NCBI GenBank assembly: GCA_014529385.2
Contig: CM043962.1
Span: forward strand, 45,575,598 to 45,639,597
DNA: 64,000 nucleotides
Origin: Adiantum capillus-veneris
Taxonomy: Eukaryota; Streptophyta; Polypodiopsida; Polypodiales; Pteridaceae
Direction: 5' to 3'
The notes beneath the pieces are model-generated. The model did not search any database and had not been told where the DNA came from. It saw nothing but the letters and a program-made list of their open reading frames with translations. Of the stretch, positions 10,208 through 21,053 are shown one piece after another (the stretch's first letter is position 1; each line of letters starts with the position of its first letter). A program made the translations under genes and the position numbers.

Positions 10208-11898
10208 ATGATTATTAGGTGGTGGTGAGTGACCTAGTCATATTCATAGCCTTAGTTTTGAGATATTTTGTTATCCATTTTGTTTACACCTTAGCAGTGA
10301 AGTAGCTAGACACGGGATTTAGTGCTTGGTAGATTCTAGAAGTCAGTCACTTTCTAGATCTACTCTTGATAGGCAAAGAGAGTTGTGAGTGAGATACAAA
10401 AGGCATTTCATTCTTCCACTTTCTTAATGCTTTGAAAGTATGAATCTATATTCCATTTTGCTTTCAATTATACTATTTCGTTTGTTTTTGTTCGTAGATT
10501 CATTTTAGTACTTAGGAGTAGGGTAAGTAGCAACTATCACCATCAAATTTGGGATAAAAGATTAGGGCAAATCTTGTTGAAAACCATATTTGATAAAAGA
10601 GACCGTAACTCTGAAAAAATAGAAACTTTGATGGCTAGAGCCTAAAAGCTGATCATAACTCAAAAATTTGGTGCTAAAGGGTATTACTAAACTCACAAGA
10701 AGCAAATTGATAAGTTTCATTCAGAGTTGTGGTGAACATGGATTGTGATCCATGTACCTCTGAGATTGTTTGAGCAAAAACCGAGACTATCAGTTAGAGA
10801 TTGTTTCCAAGCAATCAAAACCAAAATTTGGAGTCAAATTGAAACAAAAAATACAATCAAGAAAAAGAAATTGAAAAAACCTTCAAAAGCCTTGGAAAGT
10901 GACCAAAATTTTGGGTTTTTTAGTTTTGGTTATGCAAACTCAAAAAGCATTGACATCTACAGGGCATAGACAACTAGCTAACCAAGTTTCATGCCAAAAT
11001 GAGGTCAAACACGGATCACAATCCATGTACCTTGTCATGATTTTTGGTTGAAATTTGAGCAGCAGGTAGCTTGGACCATTTGAAACACTTTTCTCAAAAG
11101 ACACATTGGCAAAAAAGTTGTAAAAGTTAATCAAAAGAGCAAAAATAGAAAACTAGTCAAAAAATCGCAAACAGATACAAAAATTCACTTTTGATTGGCA
11201 AAAAATGATCAAAATCCAAAAAGGTTTTGAAGAGTAGGCGATAGACATCACAAATGATCAACAGGCCGAGTTTTAGCTCCAAAGTGATGGAACATGGATC
11301 GCGATCCATGTACCTCATCTTAGTTTTTAGGCAGAAACTATACCAGCCTATAGCAGAGGTCATTGTGAGCAATACTTCCCAAAGCTAGGTAGCCAAAATA
11401 ATTCTAAAAGAGGATCACAAAGGCCAAAAACTCTTCTAGGCCAAAAACCTCCAACTTAGACTTAGGGTTTGACTTTTGACTGGCTTAAATTAGTCCAAAC
11501 CACATAAAAATTGTATAACTATGGTCAGGTTACCAAGGGCAAGATTTGTGTCACGTTTCACCACATTTTTGCACTAAGGTACATGGATCATGATCCATGT
11601 TCCTTTATCACAAACGGAGACCATATTTTCACCATAGCTAGAGCTAGTCACAAGGAGCTTAGTGGTTTCATAATTGAATTTGGACTATTGAATTGAGGAT
11701 TTTGCGAGCATTTTATGCCAAAAGCCCGATAATTTTTCGATTTCAGATTTTTGACTAACTAAGCGATTATAAACTCATAGCCACCAAGTCTTTTTTTTTA
11801 CAAATTGCAAGGGCTAGAGTGTGTGACTTGAAGTGTTTCCAAGAATTTGGAAGCAACATAAGAGTTAACAAGTCACGGTTTTGCCATAGTGCTTTTTC
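10208..11898 (+). other. Leader of element X
   Basis: About 1.7 kb between the PBS and the first ORF, A-rich and without a credible gene. It holds a four-copy palindrome series, listed separately. Confidence 0.5.
10737..11599. repeat. Four spaced palindromes (CATGGATC..GATCCATG) in the X leader
   Basis: 18-bp cores at 10737-10754, 11010-11027, 11293-11310 and 11582-11599, with start-to-start spacing of 273, 283 and 289 bp. The third and fourth extend to perfect 20-bp palindromes (11292-11311, centre CGCG; 11581-11600, centre CATG). All are followed by T-rich/CC sequence (TACC or TTCC), and the preceding sequence often contains an AAGTTT or CGTTTC-like string. The DNA between them is diverged, so the palindromes are the most conserved part of a decayed tandem array. 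Confidence 0.85.
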
Positions 11899-12910
11899 TT
11901 GGTGTATTTGAGAGCAAGCAGATTATACCAGAGTAGAAAGCCTACTGTAGGAGACCAGGTTAGTCATATTTCCATGAAAGAGAGTGCGAATCAGGGACCG
12001 TTTCCAACCCTAGATCTAGTTCCTAAAGAAAGTTTGTCTGATATTTCTTCAAAGAGATCTTACACCTATATGGCTAAGGGATTCAACAACATGAGTTTCA
12101 AAGAGGGAACAAATATGGGAGCAAGATCAACCCAATCGCACCAACTGTGAAACTATTGCACATAAAGTACCAGTTTGAAAATGAAGAAAGTGCAAAATTT
12201 TACAAAGATGGTATGGATTGCTATTGCGTAAAGTTAGAAGAGAGACCTAGTGGGTTCAAGGACGTAGTGCTTGTAGACTACATTGGTGATCGATACTTTG
12301 ATAACAAGGGTATAATGTATCTAGTTGTGCAAAATACCTACATTGTGGACAAATGGGGATTGATAGGCCGGTTGACATAGAGCCAAAGAAGGATAAGCCA
12401 CCTAAGTTGGAGATTCCTAATGCTAAATTAAGGCTAATCAACGAGACGACACGAGTCAACACGAAAAACATTCATGTGGGGTTGTACAAGTATGACAACG
12501 GGGAGAAAATGCTCTATTATAAGTGCGACAAACCCTACATTGGAGAGTTTTCATAATAAAAACGCTTGTACATTTTTGCATACATAGAAGGCATATATAC
12601 CCATATAATCATGCTTGATAAGTATGGGCGATGGTGCTCTGCACTAGACGATAATGAGCTAGAAAGATATGCATACTTTGGAGGGCCACTCTATCAACAT
12701 TATGTCATTCCTAGCATGTCTAGACCTACCGTCTTAGAGATCAGACCAGAAATGAAGAGAGTGAGTCTTGATAGAACCAAGGTAGAAGACTCACTTAGTC
12801 GATCGCAATTTTTAGTTCCGAGGCCTATGGGATCCTTGAATTCGAGGATTCCAATGACAATGCATAGAGGCAGTGATGCTTCAAGCACAATCCATACAAC
12901 AAGAGTTTGA
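11899..12910 (+). pseudogene. Broken ORF of element X, function unknown
   Basis: Overlapping open pieces in three frames (11899-12150, 12147-12380, 12353-12556 and 12566-12910) read as one decayed protein. Recognisable stretches are KYQFENEESAKFYKDGMDC, DVVLVDYIGDRYFDNKG, YIVDKWGLI, GRWCSALDDNELERYAYFGG and LYQHYVIPSMSRP. Two adjacent TAA codons interrupt it near 12554-12560. I recognise no family. Its place, some 300 bp after the palindrome array, matches the Z ORF at 43087, so it may be the first ORF of an Athila/Tat-like element; that is inference from position only. Confidence 0.45.
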
Positions 12911-13974
12911 GATACTTGGACGAAAGTCAGGGATGTGCGACCATACCAAAGATCCACAGAGAGAACTCCAGCTAGAGTTCCCCAATGGGGGTTACAAAGC
13001 TAGAGATTCATTTTAGGAGAACCAAGAGTTACAAGAATGGTTGCCAAAACGAGATGGACGCGACCATCTCAAGTGGCAAAGCGCGTTGCCAAAAAAGACA
13101 ATCGGTTGGTTTATCCATAGCTAAACACTAAACACAGAAAAAGCTCAATTTTGTATTACTTATTCCGTTAAACTCAATGTAGTTATTTTTTGAGCTCGAT
13201 TGAGTTTCCAGATTGTAATATACTAAGTACGCAGATTAAGCCAAATCCATAGTAGAAAGTAGGAAATGATTCAGATAAATTAGAACCTCCAAGGCTGATG
13301 TATAAAAGACAACTTTTCTAACCCTAAGAACAACTTTTGAATTAATCAACTTTTGAGTTCAATTGAGTGTGCCGTGAGTTTTGTGTGAGACAGGGAGTGA
13401 TCTTCTTCTATTCTCTACGTGTGCTACAAGTGCTACATTGCAAAAGCGTCTTCACCATTGTGTTAGCAATGGCAAGAGCTACGCACCAACGCCAAGCTTG
13501 CACAATTTTGGTCTCTTTGCAAAGAGCTCTCCCACTAGCTTTGAGGTGAGTTTTCTCTCTAACCGTGCATGCAATTAGAGATTTCTATATGTCAATGCGT
13601 TCACGGCAAGTAGAACTACACATTACAAAATTTTTGCACCGTGTTTATAAGTAGTGAGTTGGGTTAGAGACTTTAGGGTAGTGTCCTTTAGGTGTGTAGA
13701 GGTCATCCCTTGAGTTTCATGACGATTCGATAACATTAGGTCTTGTTTCGAGAGCGTAGCCATCCTAGACAAGATAACTTTTGTGCATACATAGTGTGCT
13801 TTGAATTGGTTTTCCTTGTTAGTGATTATCCGTAGAAGGTCAAGTAGATGATTGACACCCATCTATTTGTTTCCATGTGCCTACGGGTCAAGCTTTGCCC
13901 TTGGTTGACATCTTGTTTGTTGGCCTAGTTCTCACTTTTCTAGCAACTGCGAGCAGTGAATCTGCCCGACGACA
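12911..13974 (+). other. Tail of X and LTR of element Y (start not located)
   Basis: No ORF. The right part behaves as an LTR: a good TATA box at 13301-13308, a transcribed-looking CT/GT-rich stretch, and an end GCCCGACGACA at 13974 one base before a tRNA-Asp-like PBS. The left boundary lies somewhere after 12911 but I cannot fix it without a second LTR copy; the Y 3' LTR is not in this window. Confidence 0.5.
13301..13308 (+). promoter_or_regulatory. TATA box in the Y LTR
   Basis: TATAAAAG in GATGTATAAAAGACAAC, about 670 bp upstream of the LTR end. Confidence 0.55.
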
Positions 13975-13975
13975 T

Positions 13976-13992
13976 TGGCGTCACTGTCGGGA
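13976..13992 (+). promoter_or_regulatory. Primer-binding site of element Y (tRNA-Asp-like)
   Basis: TGGCGTCACTGTCGGGA. It differs by one base over the first 16 from the element A site (TGGCGTCGCTGTCGGG). Typical plant tRNA-Asp sites read TGGCGCCGTTGCCGGG, so both elements share a variant. Confidence 0.7.
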
Positions 13993-15558
13993 CGAGAGCC
14001 CTAGGTAGGTGACATTAGACTAGTCCTACAAGGTGAAAGTTCCTCTCGTTCACCGGAGCCTTGTTATTTTACTCTAGGTAGGACTCTCGAGGTTTTAGAG
14101 AGGTTCTAGGGAGCGTGTTTCTCACTTGGGTCTTTCACCATAGACAGTTTTAATTAGTATGGTATAGTTGTGATTGTTGGTGTTTGATTGGTTGTGGTGG
14201 TGTGAAAGTGTTTAGTAGTCCGTGTGTGGAAGTAAAGTGTGTTTCTACCTAGGATTGCAAAACCCCACATGATGAGTAGGAGTAGTTGTAGGTAGGACAT
14301 GTGATTGTGATCTAGAGTTATCCAACATCAATGTTATTTGCTTGTATGCTTGCTTGCATAAGTAATCCCTGAAAAGTCAATTTTTAGAGGTAACTTGCAA
14401 TGATCAAGCTTCAGTAGACATTTATGCATGGTTGAGTGAGGTTGGGCATAAAAGAACACATATGCAAGAGATCTGGATGAGAAATCTGCAATTTTTCATT
14501 TGTAGACATCATACATGTATGATGTCTTAGGGCCTAGCAAGAGACCAAATTTGACAAAACAAACTGCACTAGAGTGTTTCAAAGGTGTGTTTCCCCCGAA
14601 GTACACCTTAGGACTAAGGTTTTGACCAACATTTGGTCCCCAGAAGACAAAAGTCAAATGTGAAAATGGAAAAAAATAGGAACCTTGTGATTCAGTGCAT
14701 ATTTTTGCATTGAAAATTTGTAAGAGTGCCTTGGAAGCACTGTTGAAGACTTGGGAAAACCTATGCTTGAGTTCTGGTGGACCAAATCTCCCCAGTAGAC
14801 ATCATACACGCATGATGTCTCAAAAGTAGATCTGGCAGCAAAAATGGGCATTTGACTTGACACCCATAGTCTGCATATTATATAGAGCACATACACCAAG
14901 TTTCATCTCATTTGGGCATATGAACTAAGTATTGAGAAAGTTTTACTCTTTTCGAGAAACTTTCTTAGAAAAAGTGGTGATAAGGTGCAATTTTGATATC
15001 CAAACTTTGTTGTGAGCACTTGTGCATGTTGTACACATTAGGGGGCACCTAGGAAAGAAATAGAAATGTATTCAGATAACTTAGACATCATGCGCGTATG
15101 ATGTCTGGGAGGCCAAATTTTGGGCTAAAAGGCACCTTTGTGTGAACCATTGTGTTTAAGAGTATCTAGGGAGTAAATAGGCCAAGTCTCATTGACTTTG
15201 AAGCAATTTAAGGCTAATAGAGACAAAGAGACGGAGTTAATCAAAGTGAATGCGCTTGATTTGACCATATCTAGCACAATAGGTATTGAAATTACATTAT
15301 GCAAGTGGCAGTGAGTTTCTTATGTGGTGGGTATCCTCTAGAATGAGATTCACTCCATTTTGACCAGATAGACATCATGTGCGTATGATGTCTCAGGGGC
15401 ATATTTTGTACCAATAGAGCTTACCAGAGTGTGAAACATCTCAAGGCAAGCCTATGGACCAAGTTTCACCCAATTTGGATCAATTTTGACCTAGTTAACC
15501 TCTTGGATAAGCCGAAAGCGCCCAAGGCCTACATAGAAGAGATTAACCTACCTACAGG
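13993..15558 (+). other. Leader of element Y, cut by insertion of B
   Basis: Non-coding, 1.57 kb, starting at the PBS and ending at the B target site (ACAGG, 15554-15558). It contains four evenly spaced palindromes. The downstream part of Y is not found in the window. Confidence 0.6.
14504..15393. repeat. Four 24-bp palindromes (AGACATCAT..ATGATGTCT) with 286-293 bp spacing
   Basis: Copies at 14504-14527, 14797-14820, 15083-15106 and 15370-15393. Starts are 293, 286 and 287 bp apart. All have identical 9-bp arms; only the six central bases vary (ACATGT, ACACGC, GCGCGT, GTGCGT). The first copy is a perfect 24-bp palindrome. Spacer sequences keep only traces of similarity (for example CCAAGTTTCA near 14892 and 15461), so the arms are held far better than the rest of the unit. 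Confidence 0.92.
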
Positions 15559-16221
15559 TGTAAGGTCTCTGACCCCGATCAAAAAGAGCACCATTGTACC
15601 TTGAAATGAACATAATGAAAACAATTACTATTTTTAGCAGTTTTCCGAATTCTATCAGTGCCATGATGTTTAGAATGTTTTAAAGCTTCGAAATGTGAAT
15701 TAAAATAATTTTTGAAAAAAATTTCCAAAAATACTAAGTTTTTGGTCACCCGACCCGTCTAGTTTTGACCGTCTCGAAAAACTGCACCCGTACCTCGAAT
15801 TTGAAAAAAATACATTTCGGACCCCGAGGGGGGAGGGGGGGCTGCTAAATATGGCAGGTACTCGGACCAGTACGCCTTAGTTATAGCTTAGTATAGCAAT
15901 TTACGGCATAAAATTCCGACTCGTATGGGCCATTTTAGCCTAAAACCAATTTTTCCTAAAGTTGTGCGTGGAGGCACCGAGGCTCGAGGCTGTGTGGGAA
16001 CAGGTTCCAGGCCACTCTGAGCCAGCTTTAGTAGTTAGGGGGCGCCCTCTTGCCTTGTGGGAGTTGTAGGAGAGTTTCCATGCTAGAGAGTGGGTGTGAG
16101 AGCCAGTTAAACTAGCCAATTGGACACTTGGTGACTAGGTAACTAGACTTGCCAATGCATTAACTGAGTGCTCACTCAGATGCTTATAGCAACCCAGATC
16201 GATTTTCAGCCTTGAGGAGCC

Positions 16222-16230
16222 TATTTAAAG
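16222..16230 (+). promoter_or_regulatory. TATA-like box of the B LTR
   Basis: TATTTAAAG, conserved in the C LTRs (51848-51857 on the minus strand) and just upstream of the microsatellite in both. Transcription probably starts about 30 bp downstream. Confidence 0.5.
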
Positions 16231-16235
16231 GTGTG

Positions 16236-16281
<46 letters not shown>

Positions 16282-16325
16282 TGCTCACACACACCCGGTA
16301 CACACACACGCACCTACACACACAC
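16236..16325. repeat. (CT)n(CA)n microsatellite in the B LTR
   Basis: CT repeat passing into an imperfect CA repeat, within the predicted 5' untranslated part of the LTR transcript. The C LTRs have a CA-type tract at the equivalent place. Confidence 0.9.
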
Positions 16326-17161
16326 CTTGGGGAGGTGCTGCCAGCACACACACAGTTTTTGAAGGAGAAGCAAGGAGGGAGGTGCTGCTGAATTCTCGTC
16401 TTGAGAACTCATTTGGATCAGAAAATTGTGAGGATTTTCAGCCCCTAATCACGGTAATCATGGTTTAATTCCCGCTCTTCTTAATTCTCTTCATTATTCT
16501 CCTAATTCCTCGTCTACTGTGCTTAATCCTAGCTATAATTCCCAATAGCTGCTCTCTAATTTTACATAGCTATACTCCATTACATAATCATCATCCAATT
16601 AGCTAATTTATGCAGCCATTCATCACTCTTAATCAATGATTAATACATGATTAGGAGAGATTTCTCCCTCTAGGCAGCATAGTAATTAATTGTAAGTCGG
16701 TAATGATGTAGATTTGATGAAATTCTTTCTTTTACCACTCAATAGTGTTGTAATTAAATTAGATTCAATTTTTCTCACACATTAAGATGTGATTAAGGCA
16801 AAATTAATCCTTCATTAGGCCACTAAGAAGAGAATTTCCTAGCACCTATGCATGCGGTAACTCTGCATCTTTCTAATTGCACTAGGAAAGTGATTGAGCT
16901 TGCTTAATTAATCTCTCTTGTAATTTAATTAGTAAAATTCTGAAATTCTTAATCATCTAATCCAAGTGATTAACTTTAGAGCTGGTTCCCATAGGACAAT
17001 AAAGTATTACCCATAAAATTGCTAGGTCTCGAAGGAAAAAATCTAACCCTCTTGCATAAGGAGGATTGTTCAATGATTCTAATCTGCTATTTGGATTGTT
17101 ATGATGCTCTTGAACTTTAGCTCTTTTCTCCAAGTTTATCATTTAAAGTAGTGAGTATAAA

Positions 17162-17302
17162 ATGGCCCCGGTTAAGAGAACTTGCTTCGGTGGTGCCCAC
17201 GACAGCGAGGCGGGAACGAGCAATGTGAATGGAAAAGGAAAAGCTCCCATGGACGAACAAGCACCGGCCATCTCACGGGCCATTGACGAAGAAATGGAAG
17301 AG
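17162..17302 (+). CDS. gag: LTR-encoded first exon (47 codons), probably the Gag N-terminus
   Basis: ATG at 17162 opens 47 codons beginning MAPVKRT, with a hydrophilic middle (HDSEAGTSN, then GKGKAPMDEQAPAISRA) and ending IDEEMEE, followed at once by a donor-like GTAGGT. The same 141-bp exon is present in both C LTRs and a shorter relative (MAPKRAQ, then HEAGTSN) in the D LTR, each ending in phase 0 at a GT donor. In C the intron would end at an acceptor directly upstream of gag. In B the matching acceptor region has been replaced by other sequence. Coding conservation between diverged LTRs is seen; splicing is inferred. Confidence 0.65.
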
Positions 17303-18380
17303 GTAGGTCACAATTTCATTCAAGTTGTTTAATTTAACATTGCACACGTTTAGCTAGGAAAGAACATATCCCCAAACATGTTGGAGAAATTCGACGGAAA
17401 CCTCGGCATTGAATTCATTTGTACATTAAAGTCTAAAGTAGGAAAGAAATGATTGATGGGTATGCTGTTTGCAATAGGAAAGAATGTCTGCTAGGAAAAA
17501 TTTAGCTCGGCATGTTCATTCTATTTCCAATGTTGAATCAGTCCTGATCCCCCTACTGATCACAGGGGGCGGCTCGCGACGATTTCGCAGTAGCTAGAGT
17601 TACTAGCTTAGGGCCTTTACCCACGACTTGATTTCTATGCGGTGGGAACCCACGTCTTGCTTTCTATGTGGTGGGAATGTCCATGTCGTACTTTCTATGC
17701 GGTGGACATACCTAGTTGTATGGGCAGCTAGGCGACAACGGGAGTAAACTCTCGCTGGAGGGGGGATGTTGTACCTCCAGAACATTGGAATTTTAATGAA
17801 TAAGTTTGAGTAGAATTTTTACTAGAATACTGTCTTGGTGCCGCTTTGCAATACTTATTGAAGGGCTGTCTTAACGAACATTGTGATTCGGAATCTAATC
17901 AAGGAATGTTTATGTTGAACAATCATTGTTGTAGTAATTAGGACACACAAGGAAGTGTGAGTGTGGGGGTGGAAAGTGGGGGGATTGGCTCAGGTTTCCA
18001 ATGCCTATGAGAAGGGTGGTCCCGATTGGTCGACAACTCTCTGTTTCCATAGTGTTAAATCGATACTAGTAATACTCATTGCCCCTAGAGCGGCGAAGTC
18101 TCAAGTGTACGTGCCTTTGAAACACGGGGAAAAAGGCACTCGGGATTTGTCTCCTCTTGGAAGGTGGGTCTTAGGATCGCTAGATAGGTTAAGTACGCTT
18201 CCCCTGCGTGGTGGAGCTAGATCTCATTGCTAGTAGGCTCGAACTTGACTCACTTTGTGATGAGAGATCGTCCGCTAGTTGAACCCTGAACCACTTTGTT
18301 TGCTTCTACTATAGATCTAGTGGCCACTAGGTTCACCATCAGATCCGCCGTTTGATACGGCGGGGTGGGGACCTCACACC

Positions 18381-18393
18381 CGGTATCAGAGCC
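18381..18393 (+). promoter_or_regulatory. Primer-binding site of element B (initiator tRNA-Met)
   Basis: CGGTATCAGAGCC, two bases after the LTR; the first base is changed from the canonical T. Element C has TGGTATCAGAGC at the same distance. Confidence 0.85.
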
Positions 18394-18479
18394 TAGGTTA
18401 GACTGAGAAATAAAGTCATATTGTTTGAATATTTAAAAGGAACTAAAAGTATATAGGTAGCTGATCCAAATTCCTTGCA

Positions 18480-18995
18480 TTGGTGTTGCAAGAAGATCCC
18501 GTGCTAGAATATCGAAAGTTCCAAGTGTTTGAGCTTATTTATGAACAAGCTCGACGATCCCCAGTTTACCAATTCAGGCGAGATGTCATGGAGATACTGA
18601 TGAAGGCTCATACGCCACACTCCACTCGCATCGATAGAGGATGGGGACTCGATTGGACACTTGTAGGAGGGATTTACTACATCAACGCTCGGAAGCTAGG
18701 ATGCCTGGCTACCAATTTGAAGAAGATACGTTGGGGAGAAGAGTTGAGGGTGGTGGAGATATTCTACTTTCTGCCTACACAATTGGACCTGGCTGTCTCA
18801 GGCGACACCGATCAAACCCTCAACGACTGGCTCTTGGAGAAGGTCACCAATGTAATCCCAACAAACAGGGTCAGAACTTTTGGAGTATCAAAAGAAGAAT
18901 CCCGGCTTGACACCATAGTTTATTATCCACTCAAGGATGAGTATAGAAACTACTTCACGAACAAAGTAGTGCATCATGTGAACACAATCTCCTAG
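18480..18995 (+). CDS. 171-codon ORF of unknown origin between the B PBS and gag
   Basis: An open frame without an ATG at its 5' end (an in-frame stop lies near 18463). The protein has mixed, globular-looking composition: DPVLEYRKFQVFELIYEQ, RGWGLDWTLVGGIYYINARK, LRVVEIFYFLPTQLDLAVSG, DWLLEKVTNVIPTNRVRTF and YYPLKDEYRNYFTNKVVHH. It does not look like the Gag N-terminus expected here from element C, and I recognise no family. It is followed by three AATAAA signals. It may be a captured transcript or part of another retroelement ORF. Sequence resembling the C leader ends around 18475, and B gag homology resumes at 32634 beyond element A. Confidence 0.5.
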   Translation: MVLQEDPVLEYRKFQVFELIYEQARRSPVYQFRRDVMEILMKAHTPHSTRIDRGWGLDWTLVGGIYYINARKLGCLATNLKKIRWGEELRVVEIFYFLPTQLDLAVSGDTDQTLNDWLLEKVTNVIPTNRVRTFGVSKEESRLDTIVYYPLKDEYRNYFTNKVVHHVNTIS

Positions 18996-19134
18996 GCGTA
19001 TCTTATACGCAATCCAAAAAGCCATGTAATAAATTGATCATCAGTTATCCGAAACCTTGAGGGGTTTCGATTGTAATAAATTTTCATCAATAAAGTGCTT
19101 TTTGTCTCTAAATCTCTGTCTCTTGATAAAGTGG
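18996..19134 (+). other. AATAAA-rich tail after the unknown ORF
   Basis: AATAAA hexamers at 19028, 19075 and 19089 within 70 bp, resembling the 3' end of a plant transcript. The tail runs to the A target duplication (AGTGG, 19130-19134) and resumes briefly at 32616-32633. Confidence 0.45.
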
Positions 19135-19683
19135 TGTCAAGGCTAGGGACTTGCTACGCGCCGTGTGCGAGCCACAAAGGCTCCTAGCACACAGTCATAC
19201 AACAGACAAGCTCACAAGGAAGAATGGTGTGTCACTCACCTTCCTGCGTAGTTGCGAATGAAGGATTCCCGCGCCGCGAAGAAGAGGGAGACGCCGCTAC
19301 GCCGCGCTCAACCGCCTCGCCGCCGTCGTGCCGCCGGAACGCTCGATCACACACACACACTCTCACACTCTCTCTCACACGTACACACACACACACACAA
19401 GGAGATGGTGAAGGAGACGGTGGAGATGGAGCAAGAGCGGCTTCTATTGCACAATGAGAGAATGAGTAAAAATTAGGTTTAGTGGCTTTTATATGAGCTC
19501 ACCCCATTCACACTTGGGCGCCCATACTTAGCCAACTAACTCCTTGAATATTCCAGTTAGAGTGCGCCTGTCATCGGCGATCACCCTTACCCTGTTCCTA
19601 TTGGTCCGAAAAGCCCGGTACCTGACTCTAAATAATACAACGTTTATAGATCATAGGGTGTCCGTGTGCCGTGAGGGTTAACA
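19135..19683 (-). repeat. 3' LTR of element A
   Basis: 549 bp, TGTCAAGGC to GGTTAACA on the plus strand. Contains a GC-rich segment, a CT/CA tract, and on the minus strand CATATAAAAGCC (19484-19495) as a probable TATA box. Confidence 0.95.
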
Positions 19684-19697
19684 TGCCCCCCTTCCTG
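19684..19697 (-). promoter_or_regulatory. Polypurine tract of element A
   Basis: The minus strand reads AGGAAGGGGGGCA immediately before the 3' LTR; A' has the same tract at 6004. Confidence 0.85.
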
Positions 19698-21053
19698 ATG
19701 TAGATTCCGTCCTCGGAAGCTATCCAGTTGAAGCTCGTTCGTCGAGATGGAAGAGCAGTCGACATGGATGTACGTAGCCTTCTTCAATCATTGCAAAATC
19801 AAACAACATTGCCACAGTAATTGCATTCTCATATACAATTAAAAATCATATGCGATTTTAGACAGACAAATTGATTGGTAACAGAATTTTAAACAATTTG
19901 TCAGCAATAAACATTAAATTGCAATATAATCAAATGCATAAACAGATGTAAAGGTAAAAAATTAAACAAGTCCGGGGTCGCTAATTTAACGGTCAAAAGG
20001 CACTAGAGCTCGACTATTAATACCATGGGTAACTTCTCAATTTTCTCTGGTCAATTAAGTTGTTTAATCGCGAGAGCCAAGTATTTGATGTTCGAGGGCT
20101 GACTAGAGGCTATACCTAGAAGACCTTGTAGTTAAGCTACGATAAAAGGAATTTCTCATGAAATCATTGCCTGACTGATTACCTTTTCTTTGACCCCCCA
20201 AAGTCTTTTCACATTGATTCAATTTTGATGTGTGTGCTTATTTTGTATGCCTTGGGTTTTTTGCTTTTCAAGGAAAAGCGTCCACACTGGGAACCTCTAG
20301 GGCTCTAGTACCATAGGCGATACATATGAGTGAAGTACCAATTTAAGCAGGGATTTCTCTTCCAGCTTAAAATTTTACATTGTGGCACTTTGATTTTTTG
20401 TTTGTTCATTTTCAGCATTTTAATTTTGTAACTTTGGGGGGTCATATAACACTGTTACCCTCCCCAGGCTCATCACATTAGTAAACTCCCTTTATAATAC
20501 TTAAGCTAGAGGTCAATAGGGTTAAGCCCACTAGAAAGCCCTAGTACATTTCACACAATGCTGCTTAAATCGGATTAAGAACCTAAGTAACCATTGCTTA
20601 TTAGGAAGGCATTCCCCATGGTATTAAGAGAAGATTTCTAATACCTAGCTTCGTCAAACTAGCTTAGTCGGACTGCTTGATTTTTAAACCTAGACAAGTG
20701 ATTATGACAAAACATTACATTGAATTAAATGTTTGATACTAAGCAAATGCGCTGAATATTATGCTACCAATCACAATTAAAGCAGACAAACATGGATGCA
20801 AAAAGATAAGGGCAATGCTAATGGACATAAAACACCTGTTTGTGTTGATGGTCGCGCTTGATTTGAAGTGTGAATGAGAGAAAGGTTCCATGAAGGTCCA
20901 AATCCTATCAATAGCAACACGCTCCTGTACACACTAGGAAACAAAAGGAATACCTCAAGGAGGCACATTAGTGGGAAAAGGTACCAACACTTATTGAACA
21001 CAACAAAAAACATAAGGAACCCTAACCTAATTATTTGCACTCCCCCTAAAGAG
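19698..21053 (-). other. 3' non-coding region of element A
   Basis: About 1.36 kb with no supportable ORF. Its first 900 bp are closely similar to A' (6004-6921), so the region is a stable part of the family rather than random decay. Confidence 0.75.

Larger units (their letters stand above)
15559..18378 (+). repeat. 5' LTR of element B, 2820 bp
   Basis: Begins TGTAAGGTCTCTGACCCC and ends GGGGACCTCACA. It matches the 3' LTR fragment 36684-37199 from the first base and, in inverse orientation, the C LTRs at 45331-48118 and 49753-52518. It contains a TATA-like box, a CT/CA microsatellite and a short coding exon. Confidence 0.9.

Noticed and set aside
10940..11696. Recurring peptide RYMD-DPC on both strands, also at 41835-42080
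   Set aside because: It is the GGATC palindrome translated; being palindromic it appears on both strands. The conserved object is DNA or RNA, not peptide.
13140..13974. Y LTR as the 3' LTR of element X
   Set aside because: The sequence before the Y PBS does not match the X LTR end (9953-10185), so the two are treated as separate elements.
14504..15393. Possible CRISPR array (short repeats at even spacing)
   Set aside because: Spacing of 286-293 bp is far too long, there are no cas genes, and the setting is plant retroelement leader.
18480..18995. Splicing of the B LTR exon (17302) into the unknown ORF
   Set aside because: The AG sites near 18490 give a frame that meets TAG within five codons, so phase does not fit.
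19224..19476. ORFs inside the A LTR (also 32151-32403, 5509-5826, 9504-9776)
   Set aside because: They differ in frame between related LTRs and cross the CT/CA tract; LTR sequence, not genes.
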